Of a stretch of DNA of 64,000 nucleotides, positions 60,907 through 64,000 are shown in pieces. Position 1 is the first letter of the stretch. Every line of letters begins with the position of its first letter. The translations under genes and the position numbers were made by a program. The DNA is from Desulfoluna limicola. GTDB taxonomy: Bacteria > Desulfobacterota > Desulfobacteria > Desulfobacterales > Desulfolunaceae. The stretch is from contig NZ_AP024488.1 in assembly GCF_021654575.1 (NCBI RefSeq), forward strand, positions 5,483,501 to 5,547,500, written 5' to 3'. Below the pieces are notes generated by a model that was not told the DNA's origin, did no database searches, and was given only the letters and a program-made list of their open reading frames with translations.

Positions 60907-62382
60907 ATGATAAAACGAGGACGACTGCTCACACGGGCTGTCTGTTTGGCGATGCTGCTGGTCTTTCTCTGCGGGCAGGTGGCTTCGGCCATCACCGTCC
61001 GTGAAGAGAACGAAGTGGCCGGAGAGTTTATTCGGATGATCAGGGCGCACTACCCGATCATCGATGATCCCGTGGTGAACGATTATATCACCGGGCTCGG
61101 TGAGCGCATCCTGGCGGCGTTTCCGGAGCAACCTTTTCGCTATCATTTTTACGTGGTGCAGAGTGATGTGTACAACGCCTTTGCCGGGCCCGGCGGGCAT
61201 GTGTTCATGCACAGCGGTCTTTTGACGGACCTGCCCAATGAAGAAGCCCTGGCCGGCATCATGGCCCACGAAATTTCCCATGTCCACAGCCGTCATATCT
61301 CCGACCGGATCGACCGTTCCAAAAAAATCGGTATCGGCACCCTGGCCGGTGTGGCGGCCGGCATCCTTGTGGGGGTATCCGGCAATGCCGCAGCAGGCGG
61401 TGCCCTTACCGTCGGCTCCCTTGCCGGCTCCCAGACAGCGGCTCTTTCGTACAGCCGGGACGATGAAATGCAGGCCGACCAGGTGGGCATGACCTACATG
61501 ATGGAGGCCGGCTATGGTGGTGAGGAGATGCTGACGAGCCTGAAAACCCTTCGGTCGAAACAGTGGTTTGGCCCGGCTGAAATCCCCACCTACCTTACCA
61601 CCCACCCTGCCCTGGATGAGCGAATCGTCTATATCAGCAACTGGATCGAGGCGAACAAAGAGTCCATCGATGCGCGCAGGAAAGAGATCGATCAATCGGC
61701 GTTTCTGAAGACCAAGGCACGCCTGACGGCCCTGTACACCCCGGTTGACCTTGCTGAGGACCGGCTTAACCTTGCCAAGGAGAGGGGGGAAGCCACCCTT
61801 TACACCGAGTATGGCCTGGCGCTTCTCATGGACCGCATGGGGAAATATGACAAGGCGGCCGCCCACATGCGCACGATTCTGGAGAAACGGGCTTTTGATG
61901 AAGACGCGTTAAAAGGCCTGGGCAGCATCTATTTTCATGATGGGAAATACAAAGAGGCCCGGAAACTGCTTGAAGGGGCCTTGAGCATGGACCCCGATGA
62001 CTTTGAAAGCAACCTCTGGATGGGGCGCCTTCTTATTGAAGAGGGGTATTACCATGAGGCCGTGAGCCGCCTGAGCCCCCTGGCAAGGGATTACGGCCCC
62101 GGGGCCCGTGCCCATTACGACCTTGGCAACGCTTTCTCCAAAATAGGCAAGACCTACGACTCCTCCTATCACCTCGGGCTCTACTATCGGGGGGTCGGGG
62201 ATCTTCGCAACTCTGTGTTTCAGCTGAAACGGGCCAAAGAGTTGGCGCCGAACGATGCCTCCCGAAAAGAGGTGGCGAGGGTTCTTGATGAGATAACGGG
62301 CAAGAACCGCAAGAAAAAGAAGAAGGAGAGGGCTGAAGAGCCGGTGCCGGAGGAGACGACTCCGGAAGAGGGGAAGGGATAA
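60907..62382 (+). CDS. M48-family zinc metalloprotease with TPR repeats (BepA-like)
   Basis: 491 residues. A signal peptide or anchor (RLLTRAVCLAMLLVFLCGQVASA) is followed by a peptidase M48 domain. The zinc site is HEISH in MAHEISHVHSRH, and the third ligand glutamate lies in SRDDEMQADQVGMTYM. From residue ~300 TPR repeats run to ~460 (TEYGLALLMDRMGKYDKAA onwards, ALSMDPDDFESNLWMGRLL), and the tail is charged (RKKKKKER...EEGKG). This is the BepA/YfgC domain order, a periplasmic enzyme in outer-membrane protein quality control. GAGG stands 6-7 bases before the ATG. The first-ligand histidines are intact. Confidence 0.92.
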   Translation: MIKRGRLLTRAVCLAMLLVFLCGQVASAITVREENEVAGEFIRMIRAHYPIIDDPVVNDYITGLGERILAAFPEQPFRYHFYVVQSDVYNAFAGPGGHVFMHSGLLTDLPNEEALAGIMAHEISHVHSRHISDRIDRSKKIGIGTLAGVAAGILVGVSGNAAAGGALTVGSLAGSQTAALSYSRDDEMQADQVGMTYMMEAGYGGEEMLTSLKTLRSKQWFGPAEIPTYLTTHPALDERIVYISNWIEANKESIDARRKEIDQSAFLKTKARLTALYTPVDLAEDRLNLAKERGEATLYTEYGLALLMDRMGKYDKAAAHMRTILEKRAFDEDALKGLGSIYFHDGKYKEARKLLEGALSMDPDDFESNLWMGRLLIEEGYYHEAVSRLSPLARDYGPGARAHYDLGNAFSKIGKTYDSSYHLGLYYRGVGDLRNSVFQLKRAKELAPNDASRKEVARVLDEITGKNRKKKKKERAEEPVPEETTPEEGKG

Positions 62383-62424
62383 CGCAGGTGATCGGTGTCA
62401 GGTCATAGGTGATAGAAAGAAAAC

Positions 62425-62564
62425 TATTCAGCTCAAAGATGCCTCCGGCGGCCCTGCCGGGGGGGGCAAGCTTTTGAAAAGTTGAACAAACAGGTCTTAA
62501 AAGAACTCCCTAAATCACAGCAGCATCCTGGGGTCCAGGGGATCATCCCCTGGCCGCCGGAGGC
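62425..62564. repeat. dispersed REP-like element (copy 16)
   Basis: Left end CTATTCAG, core GCCTCCGGCGG, GGCCCTGCCGGGG hairpin, AAGCTTTTGAAAAGTT, AAACAGG, then a hairpin CCAGGGGATCATCCCCTGG (62535-62553) and right core CCGCCGGAGGC. Confidence 0.8.
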
Positions 62565-62585
62565 AGGCTTTGGCAAGCTCAATAA

Positions 62586-62629
62586 AAAGGGCCGCTTTCC
62601 CGTTTGGGAAAGCGGCCCTTTGTTTTTTT
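62586..62629. terminator. bidirectional intrinsic terminator
   Basis: Perfect 16-bp stem AAAGGGCCGCTTTCCC / GGGAAAGCGGCCCTTT, seven T on the plus strand and five A at the other side. Ends the M48 gene (plus) and fusA (minus). Confidence 0.93.
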
Positions 62630-62666
62630 CGAATCTCTTCTTTACGGGTGCAGCATTCGTGCCCCT

Positions 62667-64000
62667 CTATTTGTCCACGGCGCGGTCGAAATGGGAGAAC
62701 TTCATGGTGAAGTTGCCACGGCCCTGGGTGGAGGATCGAAGGGCGGTGGAGTAGCCGAACATCTTTGAAAGGGCAACGGCTGCGTGGATCTCCTGAATCC
62801 CCGCGTTGGGGTTGATGGCTTCGATCTTGCCACCACGGGAGTTCAGGTCGCCGATGACCTCGCCCATGAAGTCGTCGGGTACAAAGACCTCCACGGCCAT
62901 CACCGGCTCCAGGAGGAAGGGGGTGCCCTTGGAGAGGGCTTCGCGCATGGCCATGGAGGCGCTGACAGAAAATGCCAGCTCGGTGCCGTGGCCTTCGCGG
63001 GTGTCAACTCCTGTGACCGTGGCCTCCACATCCACCACGGGGTACCCCAGGAGTGTGCCGCTGTCCAGGGCGTCCATGACGCCTTTCTCGATGGCGGCAA
63101 GGAACTGAGGAGGCAGGGTCTCTTCGCTCAAGGTGTTTACAAAACGGTTGCCTTCGCCCAGCCCAAGCGGCTTGAGGGTGAGGGAAACCTGGCCGAAGTG
63201 GCTCTGGCCGGCCATTTCGCGGTCGAAGGTGGCTGTGGCGCTGGACTCAGAGGCAATGCTCTCCCGGTAAACAACCTGGGGTTTGCCCACATTGACGTCG
63301 GTGCTGAATTCACGCTGCATGCGGCTGATGATGATCTCCAGGTGAAGTTCCCCCATGCCGGAGAGGATGGTCTGTCCCGTGTCCTCGTCGATCCTGACCT
63401 TGAGGGTCGGGTCCTCGGTGGTGAATTTGGCAAGGACCGTTTCGAGCTTGTCCTGATCCGCGTGGGTTTTGGGCTCCACCGCGATGGAGATAACCGGCTC
63501 GTAGGTGTCGATCCGCTCCAGGATCACCTGATTGTCGGCATTGCAGAGGGTGTCGCCTGTGGAGGTGTCCTTGAGGCCCACGATGCCCACGATGCTGCCG
63601 GGCCCCGCTTCGTCGACCCGCTCTTTTCGGTTGGCGTGCATCTGAAGGATTCGGGAGAGCTTCTCTTTTTTCTTCAAAAGGGGGTTGTACACCTCACTGC
63701 CGGCGATGAGCTTTCCGCTGTAGACCCGGGCAAAGGAGAGCTTTCTGCCTTCGATCATGGAGACCTTGAAGACCAGGGCCGAAAGCGGTTCTTTGGCCCT
63801 CTGCTCAAAGGTGATGGACTCCCCGGTTGTGGGGACGATGCCGTGGGCGGAGGGGATGTCCACCGGGCTGGGCAGGTAGGCGCAGATGGCATCGAGGAGG
63901 GGCTGAATACCCTTGTTTCTCAGGGCCGTCCCGCAGAGCACGGGGACAATGGCAAGGTCAATGGTCCCTTTTCGCAAGGCGGCCGTGATCTGCTCATTGG
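62667..64000 (-). CDS. fusA: elongation factor G, C-terminal part (5' end outside window)
   Basis: 444 codons are visible; the frame continues past the right edge (NEQITAALRKGT before the first Met-like codon), so this is roughly the last two thirds of a ~690-residue protein. Domain II starts VPVLCGTALRNKGIQPLLDAICAYLPSP, and LSGMGELHLEIIISRM and EVIGDLNSRGGKI belong to domains III and V. GTP-driven ribosome translocation. The end ...FTMKFSHFDRAVDK differs in details from the classical form and could be a paralogous EF-G (fusA2), which only the G domain outside the window could settle. Confidence 0.93.
   Translation of the reverse strand, partial: NEQITAALRKGTIDLAIVPVLCGTALRNKGIQPLLDAICAYLPSPVDIPSAHGIVPTTGESITFEQRAKEPLSALVFKVSMIEGRKLSFARVYSGKLIAGSEVYNPLLKKKEKLSRILQMHANRKERVDEAGPGSIVGIVGLKDTSTGDTLCNADNQVILERIDTYEPVISIAVEPKTHADQDKLETVLAKFTTEDPTLKVRIDEDTGQTILSGMGELHLEIIISRMQREFSTDVNVGKPQVVYRESIASESSATATFDREMAGQSHFGQVSLTLKPLGLGEGNRFVNTLSEETLPPQFLAAIEKGVMDALDSGTLLGYPVVDVEATVTGVDTREGHGTELAFSVSASMAMREALSKGTPFLLEPVMAVEVFVPDDFMGEVIGDLNSRGGKIEAINPNAGIQEIHAAVALSKMFGYSTALRSSTQGRGNFTMKFSHFDRAVDK

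Noticed and set aside
1..64000. tRNA or rRNA genes, prophage or plasmid functions
   Set aside because: I looked for cloverleaf arms, rRNA core sequences, integrase and replication genes and recognised none.

Overview
The window is bacterial chromosome, fairly GC-rich, with densely packed metabolic genes in short operons. The gene set points to a strictly anaerobic or sulfate-reducing deltaproteobacterium (Desulfobacterota): LL-diaminopimelate aminotransferase, a TAXI-type TRAP transporter, a T-protein/serine hydroxymethyltransferase fusion, an IspH/UbiA fusion, a proton-translocating transhydrogenase and an HD-GYP protein. The very frequent intergenic repeats built on GCCTCCGGCGG remind me of Desulfoluna-like genomes, but that is recollection and not a computed match. 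I saw no rRNA, tRNA, CRISPR array, prophage or plasmid functions.

Layout. 0-5.5 kb: end of an adenine/adenosine deaminase gene, a perfect 37-copy heptamer array, then a ferric-iron ABC transporter (binding protein, permease, ATPase). 6-12.8 kb: pntAB, a YitT-family membrane protein, an AcuI-type reductase, a first MscS channel. 13-17 kb (minus strand): an APC/EAT-type permease surrounded by four small membrane proteins, then an HD-GYP protein. 17.4-20.1 kb: a second MscS, exonuclease III, thiol peroxidase. 20.6-30 kb: the GcvT-SHMT fusion, a REP-associated (RAYT-like) transposase with a duplicated leader, a FadR-type GntR regulator with a clear operator, and a giant PutA. 30.4-38.9 kb: beta-CASP nuclease, FUSC protein, MTA/SAH nucleosidase, old yellow enzyme, cardiolipin synthase, an orphan DctP-like protein. 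40-49.5 kb: an MMPL/RND exporter with an MlaC-like partner, an FMN monooxygenase, a methyltransferase, a cation/proton antiporter with a TrkA-type domain, DegV, and a thioredoxin-like protein. 49.9-56.5 kb: TAXI-TRAP permease and binding protein, dapL, a phosphopantetheinyl transferase. 56.9-64 kb: an apparent parA-parB-ispH/ubiA operon (minus strand), an M48 peptidase with TPRs, and the C-terminal part of EF-G.

The most distinctive features are two gene fusions, a dispersed family of inverted REP-like elements (about one per 3 kb, some with matching terminal inverted repeats) together with a RAYT-like transposase, and the small-protein cluster around the permease. Functional links that the sequence supports directly are the Fe(III) transporter operon, pntAB, the TRAP pair, the regulator/putA neighbourhood, and parB-ispH, where the ispH start codon directly follows the parB stop codon.
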